A stretch of 64,000 nucleotides of DNA from Notolepis coatsorum (lineage: Eukaryota > Chordata > Actinopteri > Aulopiformes > Paralepididae). The DNA lies in the NCBI GenBank assembly GCA_963971535.1, contig OZ020590.1, positions 149,061,680 to 149,125,679 of the forward strand, in the 5' to 3' direction. Each line of letters begins with the position of its first letter. The first letter of the stretch is position 1. A program made the translations under genes and the position numbers. Under the pieces are notes generated by a model that ran no database searches, was not told the origin of the DNA, and was given only the letters and a program-made list of their open reading frames with translations. Shown piece after piece: positions 25,301-35,514 of the stretch.

Positions 25301-26345
25301 GTACTGTATATAGTACTGTAGGTCATATCAAATCAAATCAAATTTATTTATAGGGCCCGACAACACACGTTAATGTCCCCATGGGCCGTACAGATCTTCT
25401 TTAAACAAGTCAAGAAGAAAACATAACAATAAGTCAAGAACAGAACAAGAACACCATAAGGTCCAAACATTTTTAGATGAATGCAAATAAATGAAAGAAT
25501 GCAAGCACTCCCAGACATACCCTACGCGAAGGTAAGGAAAAACTCACTAAAACCTAACAATAGGGAAAAAAGCTCCACAGGCAGTGTGGAGGAGAGAAAC
25601 CTTAGAAGGGCCATTCAAGGGGGGATCTCCCTTCTTAGATGTTGGTGATAGTAGTGTTGCAGACGGACATATATAGTACTGTAGTTCATATAGATATTCA
25701 TATAGATATAGTACTGTGGGTCATATAGTACTGTATATAGTACTGAAGGTCATGTGGTACTGTATATAGTACTGTATATAGTACTGTAGGTCATGTAGTA
25801 CTGTATATAGTACTGAAGGTCATGTAGTACTGTATATAGTACTGTATATAGTACTGTAAGTCAGTCGTCTCACCTTGTTCTGGTACCACGTCTCCAACTC
25901 CTTGCGGTTCTTGGCGATCAAACTTTCGTAATGCTCTCTGATCTCGGTCATGGCCAGGTTCAGGTCGGGGGAGGGGGAGGCGTCCACCTCCACGTTGACC
26001 TGCCCGCCCATCTGAGTCCTCATCAGGGTCATCTCCTACAAGGGTCAAAGGTCAAAATATGACCCTCGTTAGCCAGTAGCGAATAATACTCACTGTAATC
26101 TGGCATAAATATATTGTAATCATAGAAATAGAATAATGTATGCATCACTCTATGTCTATGATTGTAATAAATGATCAAAATACAGTGACGTGACCTCCGT
26201 ACAACAGGTTCCATCACAGTTGTATGAATGATTACGATTAAGGGGTAGAACAAAATGTGGCTCAAAATCCACCGTTGTAATTTAGAACATCTAATCATCC
26301 ACATGAATTGTGCATGCTCTACTGGTTCTCCCCTCTGTGAACTGC

Positions 26346-26392
<47 letters not shown>

Positions 26393-29300
26393 CATGTGCC
26401 TGTGCGTGTGTATGTGTGTAACGGAGCTGATGTCACCCTTTTGCGTTGTGTAAAACTTCGATGCCCCGAGGGAGTTTCGAGCCCGGGTTTGCCGGGCGAC
26501 ATCACAGACCGCTATACCAAGAGGTGAATTCACTTCTTGGTAACATGTCTATGTGTCTTTTAAAGGAAAACTCCAACATTTTGGGAAATTAGCTTATTTG
26601 CAATCTACCCTGGAGTTAGAGAAGAAGATACATACCTTTTTCTTCTCTGTGCTGCATGCAGTAGGAGTAGGAAGACGTTGGGAACTAGGCTAATGGAGGA
26701 ACCTACTTCCAGTGACTGACGCTAAGCTAGGCTAACAGTGAGCGTCTTCCTACTCCTACTGCATGCACAGAGAAGAAAAAAGGTATGTATCTTCTTGTCT
26801 AACTCCAGGGTAGATGGCAAATAAGCGAATTTCCCAAAATGTTGGCGTTTTCCTTTAAGGGAGAGTGAGTTTAACTCGCAGTACCGCTATGATCTCTCCA
26901 TACTCTACCTCCTCATGGTTCCGTCAGTTAAGTGAGGAAGGTTTTTAATGATCTCTCCATACTCTACCTCCTCATGGTTCTGTCAGTTAAGTGAGGAAGG
27001 TTTTTAATGATCTCTCCATACCTCCTCATGGTTCCGCTTGAGCATGATGAGCTCGTTCTTCAGACCTTCATACTGGTTCTCCAGATCCATCCTGGTGAAA
27101 TTCAGCTCATCCAGGACCCTCCTCAGTCCAGTGATGTCTGCCTCCACGGCCATCCTCATGGCCAGCTCGTTCTCATACCTGGAGGGGTTGAGCACAGGGT
27201 GGGGTGAGTGGTGGGATGGGTGAAGGTAAGTAACATACATGTTTTGTCTCCCAATATTCAGCCCGGCTGGGGCTAGCCATGATATAGTATGATGGTCTGG
27301 TTGGGTCTGTGTCTCCATTGTACTTCTTGATAACTCTCCAGTTGCATGGCAACCTTTCAAAGTTCATGCTACTAACTTTGACCAGGTCTGGCCAGGTTGT
27401 GAGAGATGGAAACAATGGAGACACTGGCTGTATGCCAGACAGGCCACAGCATGGCCAAACACACAGACACACAATCACGCTCACACACAGTATACACCAG
27501 CATAACTCACTTCATCTTGAAGTCATCAGCAGCCAGTTTGGCATTATCGATGTCCAGATCAATCTTGGCATTTTTTCTGGAGGCCAAACGGATCTAGAGT
27601 GAAGAAAAGAACAGGAAAAAAACAAGTTGAGAAAATATAACTGTGAGGTGTGTTTTCACCTACATCATGGTATATTACTGGTATGTTCCTACTGGAATGT
27701 TCAGTGTAGGACTGGATATTATCAGCTGCTTGTGAGTGACACACGGTTGGAATGCAACCTGGACATAGACCTGGTATGATAGTAATAAAAATATGATCTG
27801 GAAGGTATGGGTCACAGGCTGTGAATGAGAAATCTAGTATAGCTAGGTAGCTACTGACCAGGGGTGTAAAGTACTTGAGTAATTGTACTTCGTTACAATA
27901 TTTAAGTACTGTTTTGGGGGATTTTACTTTACTCTAGTATTATTAGGTTTGTATACTTTGTACTTTTACTCCATTACATTTCAGAGAAAAGAAACTTACT
28001 TTTTACTCCTTACATTTAAAATTCAGACCTACAAAGTACAAATCTCACAGGTCCAACCATTTTAATTAGTATATTTGAATTGTTTATCTGGCCGGACTAA
28101 CGTTAACGTTATTAATCCTGCGACCGCAGGTAAACAGCCAATCAAATCCCCATCAATGGAAAATGAACCCACCCATACCCATGCTGATTGGTCCTAGAAA
28201 GCGGGGATCTTTGATTAAACACCTGCTATCAGAAGAATAGACAGTCAGCCACGTTTTACTTCTGGGGCATGCATCTGGATACTATTGCATTGACTGAGGG
28301 GACTGGAAGAAGCGTCGATTATCTGTTTCGGAGTATAACGTTGGATCAATAAACGCGATCGATATTTGGAATGGCGATCAGGAATTGGATTAATCTTTTT
28401 GCAGAACATCTGATCTGAGGTAAGGACTCTATGTTACCAGTTTTGGGGTAATCAGATGTTTTTTTCACAGCAACCACAACGTGTCTGTGTGTGTGTGCGT
28501 GCGTAACGTTGGCGCTGAGCACGGCATGGATAATAGATTTTTCAGCCCGCTTCTCTAGCATGCATAAGTACACTATCGATAATCTAGCGTTTATTTGAAA
28601 ACTATAAAAAAATCAGCCGAAAAATGACAACGTGTTTTGTGTATTCCACTAAAGGGCTATAATCGCGGAATTTCTCTGAAATTACTAGAACTCTCCGAAA
28701 CTATACTCCTATTCAAAACGGTATAAAACGAAAATGTACCAATGAAGATACAATCCGTTTCATACATGTTTACTGCAAGCAAGTCATTGATAAGCGAGGG
28801 GTGTTTTAGACCCATAATTTAAGATATAGTTTAAGCGGTCGCAAATATCCCCGACCTCCCATTGACTAAAGCGCTGGCACTCAAGGGGTTATCTGGGCAA
28901 AGGGGCGTGGCACCCAATGTGTTAATATTGTGATATTATTCAGGATAATCCAGTATGCTGTGGTTAATAGTGATATTATTCAGGATACACCATTGTTTTT
29001 AATATTGTGATATTATTCATGCTGTGATGTGAATGCCGTCCATGTTAGTTTACCTTCAATGGAGAAGTGCATTAAATAATTTTAATGCAAAAAAAGTGTC
29101 CTCTGTTCTTTCATTTCAGCATTGTCTATCGCAGAACACATTCCATTGTGGGCAGAGTGTCTGCTTGGTTTCATTCCAGCCTTGCCTAAACACCAGCTGA
29201 TGATTTCACTAATTGGCTCACCTCTTCAACTAACTTACCTGGTGCAATGTATAGTTAAAATGAAAACTTGGCCCACAATGGAATGAGTTTGAGACCCCTG

Positions 29301-30526
29301 GTCTATCCCTTTAAAAAAAATTACTTTTACTTTTTAGTACTTTGACTTTTACTCAAGTGTGTTTTTAGCCAGATACTTTGACTTTTACTTGAGTCCGATT
29401 TTGAGACGTTACCCATACTTTCACTTAAGTATACAGTGTGCTGCAAACTACAAAAGCGAACATGGGCCGTCTAAGAATGCTTAGGCTAAATGTCCCAGCA
29501 TCCCCACCACACACTATAGTAAGAAACTGGTCAAACCACCATGATGTTTCCCCCATGCCCTGTGTGCACACGGATATGGCAATGATGGAGTTATTATATT
29601 TGTTTCAACTGACATTAATCTCCCAGGCACACACACAATGAATACAAAAAGACCAGAAGCAGGCGGTCAGGTGGCGTAGCGGAGATTACGTTAGTCACCA
29701 ACCCCGGAGACAGCTCCGGGGTTGTCACCAGCTTGGCTGGCCGTTCACACTAATACAATTGGCAGTATTAGAGGGTGGGAGAAGCTGGCGGGGTGGGTCC
29801 GGGTTGTTGTAAACAGCGACTCCTACAGTTCGGTCGGGGCGCCTGCTAAGCGCGGATAGGATCTAAGTGGGATAGTGTGATCCTTCCACACGCTACGCCC
29901 TCTCAGTGAGAGTCCGCGCTGCCAGGTGAAAAGAAGCGGTTGATTGGCTAGACGTGTGTCGGAGGAAGCACGTGATAGCCTCCACTCTCCCAGACCGACT
30001 GTGGGGGGTAAGTGCGCAGCGACCAGGAAGGGGATTGGGAATTGGCATAACGACTAACATTGGGATGGGAGAAAATCAGAGGAAAAAGGAGGGAGAAAAA
30101 AAAAAAAAAAAAAAAAAAAGACCAGAAGCAAGTGAGAGACTCTATTGACTGCCGGTCGCCCTCTCTCTCTCCACGTACCTTGTCCTGCAGGTCCTCGATG
30201 GTGGCGAAGTAGCCTGTGTAGTCATGGCAGACGACAGTCCTCTTCTGGTACCACTCCTTGATCTGCAGGTCCAGACGGTCATTCTCCTTCTCCAGGGAGC
30301 GCACCTTCACCAGGTAGGAGGCCAGGCGGTCGTTCAGGTTCATCAGGGTAGCCTTCTCGTTGGCCCCGACGTGGAGGTCCAGGCCATCGGACAGGTTGAA
30401 GCCCCCGGACGGTGCTCCGTAGTTGGACTGGGCGGTGGAGACTCGGGTGCCACGACCGCCGGCTCCTCCATAGACACTCTGGGTCCTCTGGCCGTAGGAT
30501 CTGGTGCTCTGGCCGTAGAGAGACAT
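22384..30526 (-). CDS. Type I keratin (intermediate filament protein)
   Basis: A complete acidic keratin that would pair with a type II keratin to build epithelial cytoplasmic filaments. Coding exons on the minus strand are 30179-30526, 27511-27593, 27022-27178, 25874-26035, 24769-24894, 24199-24419, 23111-23121 and 22384-22478. Their sizes (348, 83, 157, 162, 126, 221, 11, 95 nt) include the 83-157-162-126-221 series standard for type I keratin genes, and all phases agree, giving 400 codons plus stop. The head (residues 1-55) is Ser/Gly/Tyr-rich. Coil 1A starts [17 protein letters not shown] and the rod ends with the helix-termination motif [10 protein letters not shown] at about 355-364. 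The short tail (366-400) is Thr/Val-rich and ends DVDEIES. A TATA box lies about 115 bp upstream of the start. The paralogue name is not decided. Confidence 0.96.
22645..23062. repeat. 29-bp minisatellite in keratin intron 7
   Basis: About 14 copies of a 29-bp unit containing TAGTGTGGTAGTGAAAGG and TTAACC, with only G/T changes (CCGTC or CCTTC) and one extra A in some copies. It ends about 50 bp from the 11-nt microexon. Confidence 0.95.
23111..23121 (-). other. 11-nt microexon of the keratin gene
   Basis: On the minus strand CACAACGCAAG lies between a strong acceptor (CTCTCTCCTATCAACAG) and donor (GTAAGCC). Including it joins exon 6 (ending phase 2) to exon 8 in frame and yields STTQ before VVTKTITVV. 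Joining exon 6 directly to exon 8 breaks the frame, which supports the microexon. Confidence 0.85.
23210..23762 (+). pseudogene. LINE 3' end with decayed RT C-terminus
   Basis: It starts with TCTGAGAAAGACTCAGAAG and CTATCCCCAGGCCATCAGGC, which reads like the [15 protein letters not shown] end of a fish LINE ORF (compare SFFPQAIRVLN at 36540). A CA-rich stretch with a 60-bp near-duplicate follows (ACACACTGTAGCACCCACTCC twice), then a 3' tail matching 141-305 inverted. It lies in keratin intron 6, opposite in sense to the gene. Confidence 0.75.
23880..24195. repeat. CT-rich polypyrimidine tract in keratin intron 6
   Basis: Imperfect CTCTCC/CCCT repeats with recurring CTCTACCCTCTCTC. On the gene's own strand it is GA-rich and begins right after the exon 6 donor. 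Confidence 0.93.
25228..25865. repeat. TAGTACTGTAGGTCAT minisatellite in keratin intron 4, split by a repeat
   Basis: Irregular tandem units built from TAGTACTGTA and GGTCATGTAG occupy about 25228-25326 and 25672-25865; the second block reaches the exon 4 donor. The middle (25327-25665) is a CAAATCAAAT-family repeat: CAAATTTATTTATAGGGCCC, CCCCATGGGCCGTACAG, GGCCATTCAAGGGGGGATC. Confidence 0.85.
26348..26392. repeat. (TG)n microsatellite
   Basis: About 20 TG dinucleotides in keratin intron 3. Confidence 0.95.
26564..26854. mobile_element. Palindromic MITE flanked by TTAA (Kolobok-like)
   Basis: Starts AGGAAAACTCCAACATTTTG and ends GGCGTTTTCCT, with TTAA outside both ends (26560-26563, 26855-26858). 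The arms are reverse complements through CATGCAGTAGGAGTAGGAAG. It shares TTGGGAAATTAGCTTA and the GAAGAAGATACATACC block with the MITEs at 11187 and 31328. It lies in keratin intron 3. Confidence 0.85.
26890..27029 (-). repeat. 59-bp tandem copies of the keratin exon 3 donor region
   Basis: Two 59-bp units (26890-26948 and 26949-27007) lie in the intron just downstream of exon 3 on the gene's strand. Each contains GGAACCATGAGGAG or a one-base variant followed by GTAGAGTATGG, nearly the true exon end and donor at 27022 (GAGGAG|GTATGG). The copies differ from the real site by a 5-bp CTCTA (plus strand) insertion. Confidence 0.9.
27861..29440. mobile_element. DNA-transposon-like repeat in keratin intron 1
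   Basis: The left end AGGGGTGTAAAGTACTTGAG and the right part (GTACTTTGACTTTTACTC, then CTTTTACTTGAGTCCG) form loosely inverted arms of a repeat common in fish. The right terminus is unclear, so the border is approximate. The middle (28080-29300) is unassigned; near 28980-29010 GTGATATTATTCAGGATA occurs twice. Confidence 0.5.
29662..30114 (+). mobile_element. Long tRNA-derived SINE (SINE-B) in keratin intron 1
   Basis: The head GGCGGTCAGGTGGCGTAGCG is followed by the SINE-B body (ACAATTGGCAGTATTAGAGG, AGCGACTCCTACAGTTCGG, GTCGGAGGAAGCACGTG) and a long A-run. The 16-bp target duplication AAAAAGACCAGAAGCA flanks it at 29646-29661 and 30115-30130. It is antisense to the keratin gene and ends 48 bp from the exon 1 splice donor. 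Confidence 0.92.
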
Positions 30527-30638
30527 GGTGTGGATGGATCTGGTGTGCTGGATCTGGACTCAGGAAAGAACTCTGGAGGATCTCTGGAGGGATCTGGAGG
30601 GTTGATCTGCAGTGAGGAGGACAACCGCGTGGCCATGG

Positions 30639-30646
30639 TTATATAG
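30639..30646 (-). promoter_or_regulatory. TATA box of the keratin gene
   Basis: On the minus strand CTATATAACC lies about 115 bp upstream of the ATG, where a core promoter is expected; transcription would start about 25-30 bp downstream, near 30612. Confidence 0.7.
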
Positions 30647-31149
30647 CGGTCACACAACCCAAAGAGGTGGGAGGGGTGGAGGGTGATGGGGTGTTGGTCG
30701 TGGGTGGCAGAGGAATGCTGTTGACAACCTGCCCCCATACTCCTCCCTGCAAGTGAAACCTGTGTTTCAACATTTTATTGGGTTGGACAGAATGTTGGTC
30801 CGTTTGGAAGCTTTTCCTCATCACACAGCCTGTGGTAATTATAGGTCTAAATAAGGCACACTCACGCACGTGCACACACGCGCACACACCATCGCACAGA
30901 CACACACACAGTGGAGCTATTTTGTAAAATATCCACTCAGACTAATTAATCACACCAGTGACAGAAATGGCACTTACCAGGAATACTTTCACCTTAGTGA
31001 TACTTTAAGTTGGTTGTGGGTGGCAGTTAAGGATAAGGTGCTTCTAGAAATAGCCCAGGTTATTGGTATGATGTTGCATACTTATTTCAAATTATATTTG
31101 ACATTTTGTTGGTTGATCTCAATAGAAATGACTACATCAATAAACATTA

Positions 31150-31151
<2 letters not shown>

Positions 31152-31188
<37 letters not shown>
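31152..31188. repeat. (TA)n microsatellite
   Basis: About 18 TA dinucleotides upstream of the keratin gene. CA-rich simple sequence also occurs at about 30858-30912. Confidence 0.93.
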
Positions 31189-31327
31189 AACCACCTGCTT
31201 TGCCACCATCCTCGTCGGGAGTTCTGTGGGTATCACTTTCATGCTCTACTTGCATTTCATTCACCTATTTTTCTATTACCAATTTATTACCTTGATTAAT
31301 TAAACATTTCTAGATTATAACTCTTAA

Positions 31328-31678
31328 AGGAACACGCCAACATTTTGGGAAATTAGCTTACTGTCTTCTCCAGAGAGAGACAAGAAGATAGATACCAGTT
31401 TCCTCTCTGTGCATTGAGTAGAAAGCTATCTGGATGCATGTTAGCCTAGCTTAGCACAATGAATGCAAGCGGACATGGCCGGTTAGCCTTCGGGAGAGGT
31501 GTTAGTTGGACAATGCCTAGGCTAACCGGCCATGTCCGCTTCCATTCATTGTGCTAAGCTAGGCTAACATGCAGCCAGATAGCTTTCTACTGAATGCACA
31601 GAGAGAAAACTGGTATATCTTCTCGTCTCTCTCTGGAGAAGACGGTAAGCTAATTTCCCAAAATGTTGGCGTGTTCTT
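31328..31678. mobile_element. Palindromic MITE flanked by TTAA (Kolobok-like)
   Basis: Starts AGGAACACGCCAACATTTTG and ends GTTGGCGTGTTCTT-like sequence before TTAA (31679-31682); TTAA also precedes it (31324-31327). The arms pair through ATGTCCGCTT and GCTAAGCTAGGCTAACATG. It shares the CCAACATTTTGGGAAATTAG end with the copy in keratin intron 3. Confidence 0.83.
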
Positions 31679-31689
31679 TTAAGTAATGG

Positions 31690-32635
31690 CTGTGTTGTAA
31701 TCGTATGTCAGTGTTGAAGGTGTTTCATACAGAGGGAGAGGTGGTAGAAAAGAATGTTAATTTCCAGTTGGATGGGTTTTTACCATTTGAAACATTGTTG
31801 TTCACAACACCAACAAAAGGTCTAATACTATAACGGTAAGATTAAATGGTGATGTACGTCTCCTGAGAACATTCAGTTCACATTGTTCATAATCATTTTT
31901 ACCAGCACTAAATGGAACACTTCTATTATTCAATATTTGTCTTTACAATACAGAGAAGTCTTTGGTGTGTAGATGAGGAAGAGCAGAAGTGAAAATGAAA
32001 TGAACGTAACATGTTACACTAACCTGAAGAGATTATATATATATATTATCATTATGTGCCAGATGTATGGTTGGTATATACAATTTGTCAGAAATACAAG
32101 GAAAAGTAAAAAAAATAATAATAATTAAAAATATCTAAAGAAATGAGTTAACACTTGACAAAAATGGTTAGTGAACACCACGTACTGTACGTTAAATCAT
32201 TACTACTCATCTTCAACGCAGTCATAACAAACTAATTGTTGTCTTTAAGCCCATTCAGCGGTTATCTCTCAGAGATGACAGGCCGCCTGACAGGTTGTAC
32301 TCTATTCATTCCACGTCTCCCCGGGTCAGTTCATCTGCTAAGCCTGCAGGGTGTCGGCTGGAGATGAGATCGACCGATAGACGCATCATGTCGAAAGAAT
32401 TTCCCTCGGCAAGAGCGCTTATTTCTTCTTAAACGTAAACCCGATGTGCGAGAGCTTCATCTCCTGTAGCACACGGACCACATTCTATCACTGATTCTTA
32501 TCAGTAAAACTATTTAAGAAATGTGACTGATGCCTCTTGTCATTTGAAGACATCAAGGAAATAGTAACTCGATATCTTTGTGCAAAAAAGAAACTAGTTG
32601 CTGCCACTTTTTTTTTACCAGTATTAGATTAGTTT
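31690..32635. other. No gene recognised
   Basis: Intergenic sequence. I see no exon, RNA gene or transposon terminus; a short TA run lies near 32034-32045. Confidence 0.5.
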
Positions 32636-32768
32636 TTTTTTAATTGTTTTTATTAATTTTAATTGTTTTATTCATTTAACTTTTTGTCTATATCTCCTGT
32701 AGCACTCTGAGAATCTCGCGAATAAAAAGTGCAGTACAAACTGAATCTATTATTATTATTATTACGGT
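32636..32768 (-). repeat. LINE-like tail fragment
   Basis: The blocks TATCTCCTGTAGCACT and AATAAAAAGTGCAGTACAAA with a terminal (TTA)n run match, in inverted form, 34890-34990 (GTACCGCACTTTACA, GTGCTACAGGAGATA). Confidence 0.6.
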
Positions 32769-32789
32769 GATGTTTTATACATTAATGCC

Positions 32790-33535
32790 TGTTCCACCTC
32801 ACTACACATATTGGACACTGCTTACCATGGTGCATTAAGATTTATTACCGGATATAGATCACTTACCCATCATTGCACTCTGTACCCTAAAGTTAACTGG
32901 CCGTCCTTGGCTGCCCAGACTGCTTCATTGATACACCTTCATTTATAAAGCAATTATTGGTCAACTCCCTTTTTACCTCGGTTCATACCTCACCATCACA
33001 TCAAACCCATCTTACAGCCTATGATCACAGGACTATTTATATGCCTCAGTCAGTAACCAGAACCGCACAGAGTTTGAGAAAAGGGCCTTCATGTTCTCTG
33101 CTCCCTCTGCCTGGAATGGACTGCAGGCCCTCACTACCATATCTGATTTTAAAGTTCAAATGACGGGCATTTTAAAGAATGAGATGGGATAATATCGATG
33201 CTTCATTGTATAATGTGGCGTTATATTTTATTTTATATTTATTAACTTGACCTTCTCTCCCCAGCGACCTCCTGCAAAGCCTCACCTTCCATCCTCTTTC
33301 TACCCTACCTTTTTTACCCCACCCTCCAATCTCCCCCCAATCCCATTCAATCTTGTTTGCTGCAGCTAAAATGTATCCCATTGCCCCACTTTGCCTTTTA
33401 TGTCTTTTTCTGTGGTTGTGACTTGTATGTTTGTTTTTGTTTTGCCGCCATTTTGGCCAGGTCTTACTCGAGAGATCATTGATCTCAAGTGACTACCTGG
33501 TAAAATAAAAAGGTAAAATAAATAAAAATAGTCAT
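32790..33535 (+). pseudogene. CR1-like LINE RT C-terminus and 3' end
   Basis: The plus strand reads YHGALRFITGYRSLTHHCT, then WPSLAAQTASLIHLH, FIKAIIGQLPFYL, RTEFEKRAFMFSAPSAWNG, the C-terminal blocks of a widespread fish LINE. Internal stops and frame shifts show it is dead. The 3' end GGCCAGGTCTTACTCGAGAG and CTACCTGGTAAAATAAAAAGG is shared with 37945-38030. Confidence 0.8.
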
Positions 33536-33589
33536 TCTAAACATTTTGTGAAAGGCCTCTATTGTATGGGTTATTTCATTCACTTGCTT

Positions 33590-33935
33590 TAACCTGTTAA
33601 GCCCTAGGGTCCCCCTGCTTTTCTTGTCATAAATCGATCAATACAGACTGTATTCATTAATGTTGCGTTTCTTTTTCAAATGTAGCCAAAAGTAAAGACC
33701 ATAACCCTATCAAAACAGCAGTCAATGTGTATATTTTCAGCACTGTTTGTTTACCGATGTTAATTTAATTATTTTCTTTCAAAAATGAATAATGTGAATT
33801 CTCTGTGCATTGCATTGGAAAAACGTGAGGAAATGACTAAATCCAGATTTAACACTGCCATTGGAAAGAGGAGTTTGGCCCTATCCATAGATGAATGACT
33901 TGACCACAATAAGGTAATTTATAGGCCTGATATTC
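33590..33935 (-). repeat. Copy of the AACCTGTTAAGCC DNA repeat
   Basis: It begins AACCTGTTAAGCCCTAGGG and contains blocks inverted with respect to 46250-46490 and 47630-47740: CATAACCCTATCAAAA, TTTAACACTGCCATTGG, CTATCCATAGATGAATG, and ATAAATCGATCAAT. Both are copies of one interspersed element, probably a DNA transposon. Confidence 0.6.
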
Positions 33936-33982
33936 TACAGTATATTATATGTTAACATTTTTAAATAGATTAGAATTCAGTA

Positions 33983-34047
33983 CTGTATTGTTGTGGAATA
34001 TTTTAAATCGGTCAAGACAGTAAACTGTAGAAATTCAGATGAGTCAA
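33983..34047. repeat. Dispersed repeat, pair with 40961-41025
   Basis: TGTTGTGGAATATTTTAAATCGG and the following AAGACAGTAAACTGTAGAAATTC are repeated almost exactly at 40961-41025 in the same orientation (quoted in parts: TGTGGAATATTT, ATCGGTCAAGACAG, AAATTCAGATGAGTCA). The source element is unknown. Confidence 0.75.
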
Positions 34048-34059
34048 AAATATTAAAAT

Positions 34060-34885
34060 ATTATCCGTTTCCATGGCCATAGAAAGAGTATGATCAGTTT
34101 ATCATCAGAGACACTCGAGGCGCGTCTGACCAGAAAGTGACAAAGAGCTTTGGTCAGACTTACAATAAATACATAGTTTGACATGACGTACATAAGATGA
34201 CAAATTAATAACAGATCTGACAAGAAAGGTAAACAAAAATGCCTTAGTGAGAAATTGAAAACAAAATATGGGTTTAGGGGCTTTGTTATGTCTCACACAA
34301 GAACTGTAGTCGAAAAGAACCTTGGATGTGTCATATCTCCTGGCCCTTTTGGCTGTTGTTTTAAGAAACACTGTCAGACTGTCACCCTATAGTCTAGTGT
34401 CTTGAGATGTTATAGTTGACCATTCTTAACTAGTCAAGGCTGTACAGAGAATATGTATTTAACGCAGAGCTTATGGACATGATAATATTTTCCAAGACAT
34501 TCCCTCATCTTAATTATAATCATGATCAAAATAACTAGATTTTTTTTATTTAGAACACTAATCAACACAACAATGAATGATGACAGCATGTCATGTGCCC
34601 CAGCAATGACGGGTGACTCTGGCAACGTGTCTCGTGTCGGTGGGGATTCATACACAGTGTCCTTGGAGATTTCTGGGTTGTCAAAGTGGAACCCCCCCCC
34701 CCCAGGTGTCACCTCCAGGCTGAAAGACAGAAATCAAAACAAAAACAGGGCAGTATCTTGCAACATAGTCACTTCTAGTTCTAGACAAAAACTGCAGACC
34801 CTAGAAGGGACTGAGAACTCAGATAATCAAGGTCTGAGATCAATTACAAAAAAAGAATACTAAAACAAACACATTGACTGTTGAT
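34060..34885. other. No gene recognised
   Basis: Unassigned intergenic sequence with a C-run at 34691-34703. Open frames on both strands (34105-34371 -, 34522-34863 +) have no recognisable motif. Confidence 0.5.
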
Positions 34886-35400
34886 AATAATAATAAATTC
34901 AATTTGTACCGCACTTTACATTTGTAAAAATCTCAAAGTGCTACAGGAGATAAAAACAAAAAGTTAAATGAATAAAACAATTAAAATGTATAAAACAACC
35001 AATGAAATGGAAGAACATAAAAAATTAAATAGATTAAAATAATGAAAAAAGAATGAATAGAAGTAAAAAGAAAAGTAAAAGAAAAATTCAGGCAAAAGCC
35101 TTGTTAAAAATAAATGTTTTTAGGTCCCTTTTAAAAGGCTCGACGGATTGTGGTGCTCTCAGGTGGATGGGGAGAGCATTCCACAGTCTGGGTGGGGCAG
35201 AGCAGAAGGCTCGATCGCCCATGGTGTGCAGCTTAGTCCTGGGGGCTTTGAGGAGGTAGGCTGTGCCGGAGCGGAGGGAGTGTGAGGAGGACTGGGGGGT
35301 GAGGAGGGGTGTTGCCTTGCTGTTGTCCTGCAGCTCTTACAGAAAAACTGTGTTTTTCTGCAGAGTGAAAGCGGCAGGGAGGAGAGGGTTTTGAAAAACA
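34886..35400 (-). repeat. LINE 3' part, antisense
   Basis: It begins with (ATA)n and GTACCGCACTTTACA, a tail form, and goes on through TTTTTAGGTCCCTTTTAAAAGG, GGGAGAGCATTCCACAGTCTGG and GCAGAAGGCTCG, which in antisense read like the LWNALPIHL-type C-terminal block of fish LINEs. It is truncated and broken. Confidence 0.55.
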
Positions 35401-35514
35401 TGTGACTGCACAACATGTTGTAAATTCCAGTTACCATGTTTGTGTTTGGAATGGGATCAAAAAGGGATTAGGGGAAAGACTGAGGGATCAAAATCAACAC
35501 AGACTTCCTACATT

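Noticed and set aside
30224-30646. 140-codon plus-strand frame over keratin exon 1
   Set aside because: Antisense of the keratin head and coil 1A; its residues mirror the repetitive Ser/Gly codons.
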